Assembly (NCBI GenBank): GCA_040384645.1
Contig: JAZKIX010000171.1
Span: 1 to 27,561, forward strand
Direction: 5' to 3'
Source: JAZKIX01 sp040384645
Lineage (GTDB): Bacteria; Pseudomonadota; Gammaproteobacteria; Burkholderiales; Burkholderiaceae_D
Length of the DNA stretch: 27,561 nucleotides
Positions 16,484 to 24,619 of this stretch are shown one piece after another. Below the pieces are notes generated by a model. It saw only the letters and a list, made by a program, of their open reading frames with translations, was not told where the DNA came from and did not search any database. The stretch's first letter is position 1. The number at the start of each line of letters is the position of its first letter. The translations under genes were made by a program, and so were the position numbers.

Positions 16484-18564
16484 ACGGATTAAATTTACCC
16501 ACCTGGCTGTCGATGAAAGACAGTCGCGCTCTGGCCGCGCCGGCAATCATCATCATGATGCTGGCCATGATGATATTGCCGCTGCCGGCATTTGCCCTCG
16601 ATATTTTCTTTAGCTTCAATATTGCACTCTCGATTATTGTATTGCTGACCAGCCTGTACACGGTCAAGCCGCTTGATTTCATTGCTTTCCCTACGGTTTT
16701 GCTAGTGAGCACCATGTTGCGCCTGTCGCTCAATGTGGCCTCGACCCGCGTGGTACTGACCGAAGGCCATACAGGCTCGGATGCGGCTGGTAAGGTGATT
16801 GAAGCGTTCGGCCATTTCCTGATCGGCGGAAATTACACGGTCGGTATCGTGGTCTTTGTCATCTTGACGATTATTAATTTTACGGTCGTGACCAAAGGTG
16901 CTGGGCGGATTGCAGAAGTCGGCGCGCGTTTTGCGTTGGATGCGATGCCGGGTAAGCAGATGGCAATCGACGCCGACCTGAACGCTGGCCTGATCGGTGA
17001 ACAAGATGCGCGCCGCCGCCGTACCGAGGTTGCGCAAGAAGCAGAATTTTATGGCGCGATGGATGGTGCCAGCAAGTATGTACGCGGCGATGCGGTGGCC
17101 GGGATCATTGTTACCATTATCAATATTGTCGGTGGACTGATCGTCGGCGTGGTGCAGCATGATCTGGAATTCGCCGAGGCTTTGAAAATTTACACCTTGC
17201 TGGCAATCGGCGATGGCTTGGTGGCGCAAATTCCTTCTCTGATAATTTCTACCGCCGCCGGTGTAGTGGTGTCGCGTGTCGCCAGTGATCAGGATATTGG
17301 TGGCCAATTGGTTAGCCAATTATTTGCCAAGCCACAAGTGTTGTACATCACCGCCGGCATTATCGGCGGTATGGGTCTGATCCCTGGCATGCCGCATGTA
17401 GCGTTCTTGCTGCTGGCCGGCTTGCTGGGCGGTGGCGCTTATCTGATCAAAAAACGCGCTCAGGTGGTCGATGAGACACCGGAACCGGCTGCGCCGCCCC
17501 CTACTTCGCCAGAGATGGAAGAGGCATCGTGGCAAGATATCTTGCCGGTCGATACGCTCGGGCTGGAAGTGGGTTTTCGCTTGATCCCACTGGTGGATAA
17601 AGGGCAGGGCGGTGAGCTGTTAAAACGCATTAAGGGAATACGGAAAAAATTTGCGCAAGAGGTCGGCTTCCTGGCGCCCCCAGTGCATATTCGGGACAAT
17701 CTGGAGCTAAAGCCATCGGCGTACCGGATTGCCTTGAAAGGGGTTGAAGTCGGCGCAGGCGAAGCTTTTGTCGGACAGTTTTTGGCGATCAATCCCGGTA
17801 TGGCCAGTGGTTTTCTGCCCGGTGTTGCAACCACCGACCCTGCTTTTGGCTTGCCTGCGACCTGGATCGATGCCGGCCTGCGCGAACAGGCGCAGACCAT
17901 GGGTTATACCGTGGTCGATGCCGGTACCGTGATCGCGACGCATATGAACCATTTAATTACGACCCATGCTGCGGATTTGCTGGGGCGTCAGGAAGTGCAG
18001 GCATTGCTGGATCATCTGGTCAAGGAAACGCCAAAGCTGGTCGAAGACCTGGTGCCAAAATTGATCTCGCTCTCGACCTTGCAAAAAGTATTGCAAAACC
18101 TGTTGATGGAAGGCGTGCATATCCGCGATATGCGAACCATCATCGAAACGCTGGCAGAAAACGCCGTGCAACTGCAAGACCCGAATGATCTTACTGCGCT
18201 GGTGCGGATTGCCTTGGGGCGGGCAATTGTGCAGCAAATTTTCCCCTCGACTAATGAGCTGTCGGTCATGACGCTCGATAACCGGCTTGAACGTTTGTTG
18301 ATGCAAGCCTTGCAAGCGAGCGGCCCGGATGGCGCCGGTATCGAACCAGGCTTGGCCGACACCTTGGCGATGCAGGCCGAACAGGCAGCGCGCCAACAAG
18401 AGCAAATGGGACTGACACCGGTCTTGCTGGTGCCGGGCCTGTTGCGGCCATTGCTTGCCCGTTTCCTACGGCGCGCACTGCCACAATTGAAAGTGCTTTC
18501 TCAATTAGAAATCCCCGATTCAAAAACTATTAGAGTTACCAGCCTAGTTGGAGGCCAAGCATGA
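16480..18564 (+). CDS. flhA: Flagellar type III export gate protein FlhA
   Basis: 694 residues, normal for FlhA. The N-terminal half carries about eight membrane spans and the highly conserved loop RFALDAMPGKQMAIDADLNAG, followed by EAEFYGAMDGASKYVRGDA (the FHIPEP signature region). A Pro/Glu-rich linker near residues 330-350 leads to the cytoplasmic domain that docks chaperone-substrate complexes, ending with VTSLVGGQA. It forms the nonameric export gate and uses the proton-motive force to drive secretion. ATGA overlaps at both ends (with flhB and flhF) show coupled translation. Confidence 0.97.
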   Translation: MNGLNLPTWLSMKDSRALAAPAIIIMMLAMMILPLPAFALDIFFSFNIALSIIVLLTSLYTVKPLDFIAFPTVLLVSTMLRLSLNVASTRVVLTEGHTGSDAAGKVIEAFGHFLIGGNYTVGIVVFVILTIINFTVVTKGAGRIAEVGARFALDAMPGKQMAIDADLNAGLIGEQDARRRRTEVAQEAEFYGAMDGASKYVRGDAVAGIIVTIINIVGGLIVGVVQHDLEFAEALKIYTLLAIGDGLVAQIPSLIISTAAGVVVSRVASDQDIGGQLVSQLFAKPQVLYITAGIIGGMGLIPGMPHVAFLLLAGLLGGGAYLIKKRAQVVDETPEPAAPPPTSPEMEEASWQDILPVDTLGLEVGFRLIPLVDKGQGGELLKRIKGIRKKFAQEVGFLAPPVHIRDNLELKPSAYRIALKGVEVGAGEAFVGQFLAINPGMASGFLPGVATTDPAFGLPATWIDAGLREQAQTMGYTVVDAGTVIATHMNHLITTHAADLLGRQEVQALLDHLVKETPKLVEDLVPKLISLSTLQKVLQNLLMEGVHIRDMRTIIETLAENAVQLQDPNDLTALVRIALGRAIVQQIFPSTNELSVMTLDNRLERLLMQALQASGPDGAGIEPGLADTLAMQAEQAARQQEQMGLTPVLLVPGLLRPLLARFLRRALPQLKVLSQLEIPDSKTIRVTSLVGGQA

Positions 18565-19871
18565 ACGTGAAAAAATTCGTCGCCCATTCCACCCGTGAGG
18601 CTTTGCGTAAAGTGCGCGACGCGCTCGGCCCTGATGCCGTCATTTTGTCCAATCGCAGCGCCGAAGGCGGTGTCGAGATTCTGGCTTTGGCGAATGAAGA
18701 TATTTCATCACTGGCGACACCAGCCCTGGATCATGCAAGTGAGCATGGCAATTTCCCCGAACCGGAAATGGCGCTCTTTTCGCCCAAGTCAAAACGCCGC
18801 ACAGCGCAGGAACAAGAAATGAGCCTGGCAGAGTCTCTGAATCAGGCGCGTGGAGCCGGCATGGCCAATCATGGCAGTGCCAGCGCTCATTCAAACGCCA
18901 GTGAAATGGCTGAAATGATGAGCGAGATCCGCGCCATGCGCGGCATGATGGAAACCCAATTGGCAGAACTATCCTGGGGCACGACGCAAAAACGTGAGCC
19001 GCATAAGGCAGTCGCGTTACGCGAACTGCTGGCCGCTGGATTCAGTGCCAGCCTGTCTCGCTACCTGATCGAAAAACTGCCAGTCACGGAAAGCGCCGAG
19101 ACCGGCATGGATTGGATCAAATCGGTATTGGCACGCAATTTGATCACGATGAATAATGAGAACGAAGTGCTGGAAAAAGGCGGCGTGTTTGCCTTGGTCG
19201 GCCCTACCGGCGTAGGCAAGACTACCAGCACGGCCAAATTGGCAGCGCGTTGCGTCATGCGGCACGGCACCGAGAAATTGGCCTTGATCACCACCGACGG
19301 CTATCGTATCGGCGGCCATGAGCAATTGCGCATCTATGGAAAAATATTAGGCGTGATGGTGCATTCGGTCAGGGACGAATCAGACTTGCGCATCGCCCTC
19401 AAAGAATTGAAAAACAAGCATACCGTCTTGATCGACACGGTCGGCGTCAGCCAGCGCGACCAGATGGTGGCGGAACAGGTCGCGATGCTCTCGGGCACCG
19501 GTACCAATGTGAAGCGTTTGTTGTGCCTGAGCGCGACCTCGACCGGCGAAACGCTCAATGAAGTGGTCAAAGCCTATCAAGGCACCGGCCTGGCTGGCTG
19601 CATCATGACCAAGCTCGATGAAGCGGCCAGCATCGGCAACGTGCTCGACGTGATCATCCGGCAAAAACTGAACCTGTATTACATCTCGAACGGCCAGCGG
19701 GTGCCGGAAGACCTACATCTGGCCAATCAACTTTATCTGATCGACCGCGCATTCAAATTGAAACGGGAGGCCGCTGCCTACCAGTTGCAAGATGCGGAAT
19801 TACCCCTGGTGATGGGCGGCGCGACCAGTTCCCGCTACGATAAATCTTTACGTGAGGTGAATCTTGGCTAG
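18561..19871 (+). CDS. flhF: Flagellar placement GTPase FlhF (SRP-type)
   Basis: 436 residues. It has an N-terminal basic segment (MNVKKFVAHSTREALRKVRDALGPDAVILSN), a variable middle with Gln/Met/Ala-rich linker, an NG-domain helical part, and a G domain of the SRP54/FtsY type with P-loop GPTGVGKTTS (about residues 214-223), ITTDGYRIGGHEQL, the switch DTVGVSQRDQ and TKLDEAASIGN. The switch has DTVG where SRP GTPases usually show DTAG. FlhF recruits early flagellar parts to the pole or defined sites; its GTPase is stimulated by FlhG, encoded immediately downstream with an 8-base overlap. Its presence suggests polar or number-controlled flagella. Confidence 0.96.
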   Translation: MNVKKFVAHSTREALRKVRDALGPDAVILSNRSAEGGVEILALANEDISSLATPALDHASEHGNFPEPEMALFSPKSKRRTAQEQEMSLAESLNQARGAGMANHGSASAHSNASEMAEMMSEIRAMRGMMETQLAELSWGTTQKREPHKAVALRELLAAGFSASLSRYLIEKLPVTESAETGMDWIKSVLARNLITMNNENEVLEKGGVFALVGPTGVGKTTSTAKLAARCVMRHGTEKLALITTDGYRIGGHEQLRIYGKILGVMVHSVRDESDLRIALKELKNKHTVLIDTVGVSQRDQMVAEQVAMLSGTGTNVKRLLCLSATSTGETLNEVVKAYQGTGLAGCIMTKLDEAASIGNVLDVIIRQKLNLYYISNGQRVPEDLHLANQLYLIDRAFKLKREAAAYQLQDAELPLVMGGATSSRYDKSLREVNLG

Positions 19872-20709
19872 TTTCGATTTCGATCAGGCAGAAGGTCTGC
19901 GGCGCATGTTGGCTGGGCCAAAACCACGCGTCGTCACGTTTTTATCCACCATGCCCGCTAGTGATAAAAGCGCCATGTTGGTCAATCTTGGCGCTTCGCT
20001 GGCGCAAGCCGGCAGCGACGTGCTTTTGGTAGATGCCTGCGGCGGTTTGGATGGCATCGCCTCGCACTTGGGAGCGGTCAATGGCATGACGCTGCAGCAT
20101 GTGGCGCGTCAGGAATGTTCGCTGGATCAGGTCGTCAACAAAATGCCGCAGGGCTTTGGTCTGGTCGAGCTGAACCGCTGCACAGTACGGCCAGCCAGGC
20201 CGTTGCCGGATCAATCCCGGCGCGTCAATCATGCCTTCGATATATTGGTCAAGCGCTCGGGAATCGTCTTGGTCGATGGCGAGTCTGGCGGGGATGATGA
20301 CGATGAACCTTTTCCATTGCCCTTGATGGCGAGTAGCGAAATCGTCTTGCAGGTTTCGGCCAGCGCCGGGTCGATTAAGGGCGCGTATAGCGTCATCAAG
20401 ATGTTGAGTAGCCAATTGGGGCGTCGTCCTTTTAGCATTTTGGTGACGGGCGCTTCCGAAAATGAGGCGAAAGTGGTATACGATAATATGGCTCAGGCAG
20501 CGAGCCGCTACCTTGCGGTTCAGCTCAATTCAGTTGGTTCGGTACCAGCTGATGAACATCTGAACAAGGCGGCACGTTTGGGGCGCACCGTGGTAGATGC
20601 CTTTCCGCTAGCGGGTGCTTCGGTTGCGTTCCGGCGTCTGGCCGGACGATTTGTTTTACCTGTCGCGCAAGGTGCGCGGACGATGGATGGTGCTCGCTTT
20701 GGGACTTGA
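19864..20709 (+). CDS. flhG: Flagellar number regulator FlhG (FleN/YlxH), with degenerate ATP-binding loop
   Basis: 281 residues, MinD/ParA-like. The N-terminus FDQAEGLRRM is the DQAxGLR motif that activates FlhF. The usual KGGxGKT Walker A is replaced by STMPASDKSAMLVNLGASLAQ: the fold and one lysine remain but the two glycines and the signature lysine are lost. The second motif reads LLVDACGGLDG and the third VLVDGESGGD, also altered from LIDAD and DTGAG. ATP hydrolysis and dimer switching are therefore doubtful. The start is TTG at 19864: GAGGTG lies just upstream, an in-frame TGA lies six bases before it, and any later start would lose the DQAxGLR motif. It overlaps flhF by eight bases; fliA follows after 10. 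Confidence 0.92.
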   Translation: MASFDFDQAEGLRRMLAGPKPRVVTFLSTMPASDKSAMLVNLGASLAQAGSDVLLVDACGGLDGIASHLGAVNGMTLQHVARQECSLDQVVNKMPQGFGLVELNRCTVRPARPLPDQSRRVNHAFDILVKRSGIVLVDGESGGDDDDEPFPLPLMASSEIVLQVSASAGSIKGAYSVIKMLSSQLGRRPFSILVTGASENEAKVVYDNMAQAASRYLAVQLNSVGSVPADEHLNKAARLGRTVVDAFPLAGASVAFRRLAGRFVLPVAQGARTMDGARFGT

Positions 20710-20719
20710 ATAACACCCT

Positions 20720-21451
20720 ATGTATACGGCCAAAGGAAAGACTGACAAAGACCATCTGCTGGCAGAACATGCGCCATTGGTGAAACGTCTTGCCCATCAC
20801 ATGAAGGCCAAACTGCCCGCCAGCGTAGAGGTCGACGATCTAGTTCAGGCCGGGATGATTGGCCTGCTCGACGCAATCAATCGCTATGAAGAAGAACATG
20901 GCGCACAATTTGAAACTTATGCAGTATTGCGGATACGCGGCGCCATGCTTGACGAGTTGCGCAGCAGTGATTGGCTGCCGCGTGGTGTGCGCCAGAACAT
21001 GCGCAAAATCGAAGTCGCGATGAGCACCTTGCAACAACGTTTGGGGCATTCGCCGAACGAGTCCGAAGTCGCCAAATTGCTCAAACTTTCACTAGCCGAA
21101 TATCAGGATTTATTAGTTGAAGGCACCGGCCATCAATTGCTGTATTACGAAGATTTCCACGATAGCGAAGGTAACGACAGTTTTCTAGACCGCCATTATG
21201 TCGATGAAAATAGCGATCCCTTGCATTCCTTGCTCAACGGTGATTTCCGCCAGGCGGTGATCGATGCGATTGATGCATTGCCGGAACGTGAAAAATTATT
21301 AATGGGCTTGTACTACGAACAGGAGCTCAATCTCAAAGAAATAGGCGCGGTCATGGGTGTATCCGAATCCCGTGTCTGCCAATTGCATAGTCAAGCGGTG
21401 GCGCGTCTGCGCGCATCGTTACGGGAGCAGGCGTGGACTGGGCAAGCGTAG
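20720..21451 (+). CDS. fliA: Flagellar sigma factor FliA (sigma-28)
   Basis: 243 residues. Region 2 is clear (LVKRLAHHMKAKLPASVEVDDLVQAGMIGLLDAI then FETYAVLRIRGAMLDELRSSDW), region 3 (LPRGVRQNMRKIEVAMSTLQQRLG) and region 4 (LPEREKLLMGLYYEQELNLKEIGAVMGVSESRVCQLHSQAVARLR) complete a class-3 flagellar sigma factor. It directs RNA polymerase to late flagellar promoters of the TAAAGTTT-N11-GCCGATAA type; such a site lies before flgM within this window. The ribosome-binding site is weak, suggesting coupling to flhG. The 3' end overlaps motC by 19 bases. It is held inactive by FlgM until the hook is complete. Confidence 0.97.
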   Translation: MYTAKGKTDKDHLLAEHAPLVKRLAHHMKAKLPASVEVDDLVQAGMIGLLDAINRYEEEHGAQFETYAVLRIRGAMLDELRSSDWLPRGVRQNMRKIEVAMSTLQQRLGHSPNESEVAKLLKLSLAEYQDLLVEGTGHQLLYYEDFHDSEGNDSFLDRHYVDENSDPLHSLLNGDFRQAVIDAIDALPEREKLLMGLYYEQELNLKEIGAVMGVSESRVCQLHSQAVARLRASLREQAWTGQA

Positions 21452-22179
21452 CCGGGATCGTGCTGGCGATTGCCGGCATCGTCATCGGACAAAAACTAGA
21501 AGGCGGCGCGCTAGGCTCCCTGGTGCAGCCGGCTGCTTTTGCCATCGTTGTGGTTGGCACAGTTGGCGCGGTATTGTTCCAGAGCCGTATGCAATATTTC
21601 ATACGAGGCGTCAAGATGACGCGCTGGGTGTTCCTGCCGCCGCCCGAAAACAAAAAAGCGCTGGCCCGCGATATCAATGCATGGACTTTTTCAGCACGCC
21701 GGGAGGGCGTGTTGAGTCTGGAAAACTTTATGCACAATACACGCGATCCTTTTATTGCCAAAGGCTTGGGCTTGATCGTGGACGGCGTTGAAGTCGCCAA
21801 GATCAGAGAAATCCTGGACGTCGAGATCTTTTCCTTTGAAACTGAAGAGCGGCAAGCTGTCAAGATATGGGAAGCGGCTGGCGGCTATTCCCCTACCATT
21901 GGCATTTTAGGCGCGGTGCTTGGGCTAATTCATGTGATGGAAAACCTGTCCGATCCTAGCAAGCTCGGCAGCGGCATTGCCGTGGCGTTTGTCGCGACCA
22001 TTTACGGTGTCGGCCTGGCCAATCTGGTATTTTTGCCGATTAGTCACAAGCTGAAAGCGATTGTTGCCCGTGCCGTCAGTCAGCGTGAAATGCTGGCAGC
22101 GGTATTTTGTGATCTGGCGCAAGGCGATAGCTCGCGTGTAATCGAAGAGCGGGTTGCAGGATTTTTAAAATCGTCCTGA
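21433..22179 (+). CDS. motC: Flagellar motor stator protein, MotA family (MotC type)
   Basis: 248 residues. Hydrophobic spans lie at about residues 4-20, 29-49, 150-170 and 178-203, with a cytoplasmic loop between spans two and three. The third span GYSPTIGILGAVLGLIHVM carries the proline typical of MotA, and IAVAFVATIYGVGLANLVFLPIS is the fourth. Five copies around two MotB-type subunits form the ion-driven stator. Synteny (fliA then a MotA/MotB-like pair) matches Pseudomonas motCD, hence the name. The start is GTG at 21433 inside the end of fliA, preceded by GGGAGCAGG; no other in-frame start precedes the first span. Confidence 0.92.
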   Translation: MDWASVAGIVLAIAGIVIGQKLEGGALGSLVQPAAFAIVVVGTVGAVLFQSRMQYFIRGVKMTRWVFLPPPENKKALARDINAWTFSARREGVLSLENFMHNTRDPFIAKGLGLIVDGVEVAKIREILDVEIFSFETEERQAVKIWEAAGGYSPTIGILGAVLGLIHVMENLSDPSKLGSGIAVAFVATIYGVGLANLVFLPISHKLKAIVARAVSQREMLAAVFCDLAQGDSSRVIEERVAGFLKSS

Positions 22180-22182
22180 ATC

Positions 22183-22980
22183 ATGGCCCGAAAAAAATAT
22201 GAAGAAGACCCGGAAAACAGCGAGCGCTGGCTAATTTCCTACGCCGATTTCATCACCTTGTTATTTGCTTTTTTTGTCGTGATGTACGCAATTTCGTCTG
22301 TCAACGAAGGTAAATATCGGGTGCTCTCCAATGCCCTTGGCAACGCATTTCGAAATGACGGCGGTGTTTCGCACAGTACGATTGAGGCACCGCCGCTGCA
22401 GTCTCCCGGCATGTTGCAATTGCCAAGTCCGAAGCAACGCAGCGTCGATGCTCGCCTGCGACGTGAGCGCGAACAAATGACTCGTATGGCACGCGACTTG
22501 AAAAGCGTATTGGCGCCCCTGGTACGCGAAGGAAAAGTGCGGGTTACTCAGAGCAGCCGCGGCATTAGCGTCGAGATTAACGCCAGTGTTTTATTCGCGC
22601 CGGGTGAAGCTAAATTGGCTGATCAATCCGATCAGGCATTGCGGGCGGTTGCGGTGGTCTTGAAAGACGATTTGCATGCGATCCAGGTTGAAGGACATAC
22701 CGATAATGTCCCCATCAAGAACGTTTTTTTTCCTTCCAATTGGGATCTCTCAGCCGTGCGTGCCAGCAGCGTGATTCGTTTATTTGCTGACAGCGGGATT
22801 CAGGAAGGACGCTTGACCGCTATCGGTCACGGATCCAATCAGCCGGTTGCGCCCAACGAAACGCCCGAAGGGCGTGCTCGCAACCGGCGGGTAGCGGTCA
22901 CCATTCTGGCGGGCTTGCCGGATGTGGTTACCGAGATTCCGACCGATACGGTTGCAGGTACTACCAGCGCCGTTAAATAA
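22183..22980 (+). CDS. motD: Flagellar motor stator protein, MotB family (MotD type)
   Basis: 265 residues. The single membrane span follows WLISYADFITLLFAFFVVMYA; Asp22 in YAD is the ion-binding aspartate that the family requires. A periplasmic linker leads to an OmpA-like peptidoglycan-binding domain with VEGHTDNVPI and LSAVRASSVIRLF, then GRARNRRVAVTI. It anchors the stator to the cell wall and works with the preceding MotA-family protein, three bases upstream. It has no clear Shine-Dalgarno, so it is probably translationally coupled. It is last in the plus-strand operon and faces the end of flgN. Confidence 0.93.
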   Translation: MARKKYEEDPENSERWLISYADFITLLFAFFVVMYAISSVNEGKYRVLSNALGNAFRNDGGVSHSTIEAPPLQSPGMLQLPSPKQRSVDARLRREREQMTRMARDLKSVLAPLVREGKVRVTQSSRGISVEINASVLFAPGEAKLADQSDQALRAVAVVLKDDLHAIQVEGHTDNVPIKNVFFPSNWDLSAVRASSVIRLFADSGIQEGRLTAIGHGSNQPVAPNETPEGRARNRRVAVTILAGLPDVVTEIPTDTVAGTTSAVK

Positions 22981-23063
22981 CAGGGATGATAGGTTTGTCG
23001 AAGCGCTTATCGATGATATAGATGATGCGTGTGCGAACAGCGTTATTACAAGATCACGGCGTT

Positions 23064-23512
23064 TTAACCAACGACCAAGCTGCGGGTGCTGGTTGTTATT
23101 GTGGATTGGCCGTTCGGACCGTAAAAGTTTCCGCTTTGGGGCGCGGTATGCAAGACATTTAATGCGGTTTGATTACGGGCCATATGTTTGCTGATCAGCA
23201 GGCCGTTGATGCGATTTAATTCTTTGGCTGCTGCGACTTGTGCCAATAATTCATTCCATCCTTTGATTGCGGCAGTTTGGCTCGGGTTACTGAGCCAGCT
23301 TTGCATGCTAGCGTCTTGCGGTGCAAATCCAGCTTTTTCTAGCGCCATATGACGTTGATTTNNNNNNNNNNTTGCGTGGTCAGTTCTGTCAGTCCATCGA
23401 TATTTGCTTCGATCAAATACGCTTGCTCTTGCTTGATCAATTCAATCAGATTCAGTACAGCACCATGTTCTGCGGCGAGGGTGTCGAGTGGACTAGGGGC
23501 TGCTGGGTTCAT
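23064..23512 (-). CDS. flgN: Flagellar export chaperone FlgN, interrupted by a 10-N gap
   Basis: The N-terminal part reads NPAAPSPLDTLAAEHGAVLN then ELIKQEQAYLIEANIDGLTELTTQ; beyond the gap the matching frame reads NQRHMALEKAGFAP, then the C-terminal ARNQTALNVLHTAP and FYGPNGQST. Both fit FlgN, the chaperone for hook-junction proteins FlgK and FlgL. The two sides are out of frame by one base with ten N, so the gap size is wrong; homologues suggest roughly 10-20 residues are missing. The start ATG at 23512 has AAAGG nine bases before it and lies three bases after the flgM stop. Probably 140-160 residues when complete, cytosolic, and mostly helical. Confidence 0.85.
23362..23371. other. Assembly gap (10 N) inside flgN
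   Basis: Ten N between the two frames of flgN. Continuity of the protein needs a length of 2 modulo 3, and ten does not satisfy this, so the number is a placeholder. Confidence 0.95.
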
Positions 23513-23515
23513 GGC

Positions 23516-23809
23516 TTACCTTTTTCTGGCATGGAGCAGATCTCTTACTGTTTCCAGCAATCCATCCGCTACTTTTTCAGAGTTGACTTGAAATTGTCCA
23601 TCAGCAATCGCTAGTTTGATTTTTTCGACTTTCCGGGTATCAAACACGCCGCCGCTTGCAAGTTGCCCTACTTGCTGCTGTGAGGACAAATGAACGCTGT
23701 CTGAAACGACTGCAGTTGGCGCAGTTTTTTCAGTATTTTTTGCCGCCGATGTCTGCGTTTGCCCTAGGGGCTGCGTAGTGGCTGGCTTGATGGTGTCGAC
23801 AATTTTCAC
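23516..23809 (-). CDS. flgM: Anti-sigma-28 factor FlgM
   Basis: 97 residues from a GTG start. KIVDTIKP at the N-terminus and the C-terminal sigma-binding helices (VSDSVHLSSQQQ, then FDTRKVEKIKLAIADGQFQVNSEKVADGLLETVRDLL) are typical of FlgM. It binds FliA in the cytoplasm and is exported through the finished hook, which releases FliA. A longer open frame begins at 23857, but that ATG lies inside the promoter region. GAGGA sits about nine bases before the GTG and the family's normal start coincides with it. A consensus sigma-28 promoter lies about 50 bases upstream, so FlgM is also made under FliA control. flgN follows after three bases. Confidence 0.93.
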   Translation of the reverse strand: MKIVDTIKPATTQPLGQTQTSAAKNTEKTAPTAVVSDSVHLSSQQQVGQLASGGVFDTRKVEKIKLAIADGQFQVNSEKVADGLLETVRDLLHARKR

Positions 23810-23857
23810 AGCAGTATCCTCGATGGGTGAGGGGCTCGCGTCCCTAGGTATGCCCAA

Positions 23858-23884
23858 TTATCGGCGGCCTTGCCGCAAACTTTA
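23858..23884 (-). promoter_or_regulatory. Consensus sigma-28 (FliA) promoter of flgM-flgN
   Basis: On the minus strand, TAAAGTTT (23884-23877), exactly 11 bases, then GCCGATAA (23865-23858). This matches the published enterobacterial FliA consensus at every defined position. The likely transcript start is near 23850, giving a leader of about 40 bases before the flgM GTG. It lies between the flgA stop and flgM. Confidence 0.93.
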
Positions 23885-23911
23885 GCATTTATATTAACGC
23901 AAGCCATTGCC

Positions 23912-24619
23912 TTAAAAGCTTACCTCACCCAGCCCTCCCATTTTTGCAACACCGCTAATAATTTGTCCTGCTCCGGTACGCACTTGCACCAATTGTCCCG
24001 CGTTGGCGCTGGTAATGGCTTTAGCCTCTGCCGATACCCGAAATCCCGCTCCGCCCGATACCAGCCGGATCATTTGCCCTTGTTGCACGGCGACTTGCGC
24101 GCGCAAGCCATCGACCCGCAGCGGCGCGCCGGATTGGATCGACATAGCGACACTGCGGCCAATCGCTTGCGATGCTTCGGTAATGATCCCTGGCGGCAGG
24201 GTGGTCAAGTCGCCTTGCATTTTCAACAGGCTATTTTGGTCGACTATCTGGCCTTGTGCCAGCGGTACTGCGGCGGCGAAGTAATCGCCAAAGACGCTGA
24301 CATTGGCTTGTACATAAATTGTCCAGGCAGTCGGCGCGGCGCAACGCACACCGACCGTCGTTTTGCCCCATACCCGACTATTTGGCGGAAGAAAAGCGTC
24401 AGTGGACAGGCATTCCGCCAGATTTAGGCGTGGGTCGATTTTGCCAATGGTGATTTCAACGCGCCCCGGCAAACCGACGCTGCGTGATTGTAAAAATTGT
24501 TCGACTGCCTGACGCAACAGTGCCGGGTCTTGTTTTGCAATGTACGCTCCTTCGGCCTCGGCAACTTGTACAGATAGCATCGATAAGGCGAATAGCATTG
24601 TTTTAAATAGATGTTTCAT
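23912..24619 (-). CDS. flgA: Flagellar P-ring assembly chaperone FlgA
   Basis: 235 residues with a signal peptide (MKHLFKTMLFALSMLS, then QVAEA|EG near residue 23). A domain ending at the conserved CAAPTAWTIYVQANVSVFGDY is followed by the SAF-like domain beginning VPLAQGQIVDQNSLLKMQGDL with LPPGIITEASQAIGRSVAMSI, then GQMIRLVSGGAGFRVSAEAKAI. FlgA works in the periplasm to help FlgI polymerise into the P ring. It starts the minus-strand flgA-flgM-flgN unit and is divergent from flgB. No clear Shine-Dalgarno precedes its ATG. Confidence 0.95.
   Translation of the reverse strand: MKHLFKTMLFALSMLSVQVAEAEGAYIAKQDPALLRQAVEQFLQSRSVGLPGRVEITIGKIDPRLNLAECLSTDAFLPPNSRVWGKTTVGVRCAAPTAWTIYVQANVSVFGDYFAAAVPLAQGQIVDQNSLLKMQGDLTTLPPGIITEASQAIGRSVAMSIQSGAPLRVDGLRAQVAVQQGQMIRLVSGGAGFRVSAEAKAITSANAGQLVQVRTGAGQIISGVAKMGGLGEVSF

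Noticed and set aside
23810..23857. ATG start for FlgM at 23857
   Set aside because: It abuts the -10 box of the sigma-28 promoter, upstream of or at the likely transcript start, and homologues begin at the GTG at 23809.
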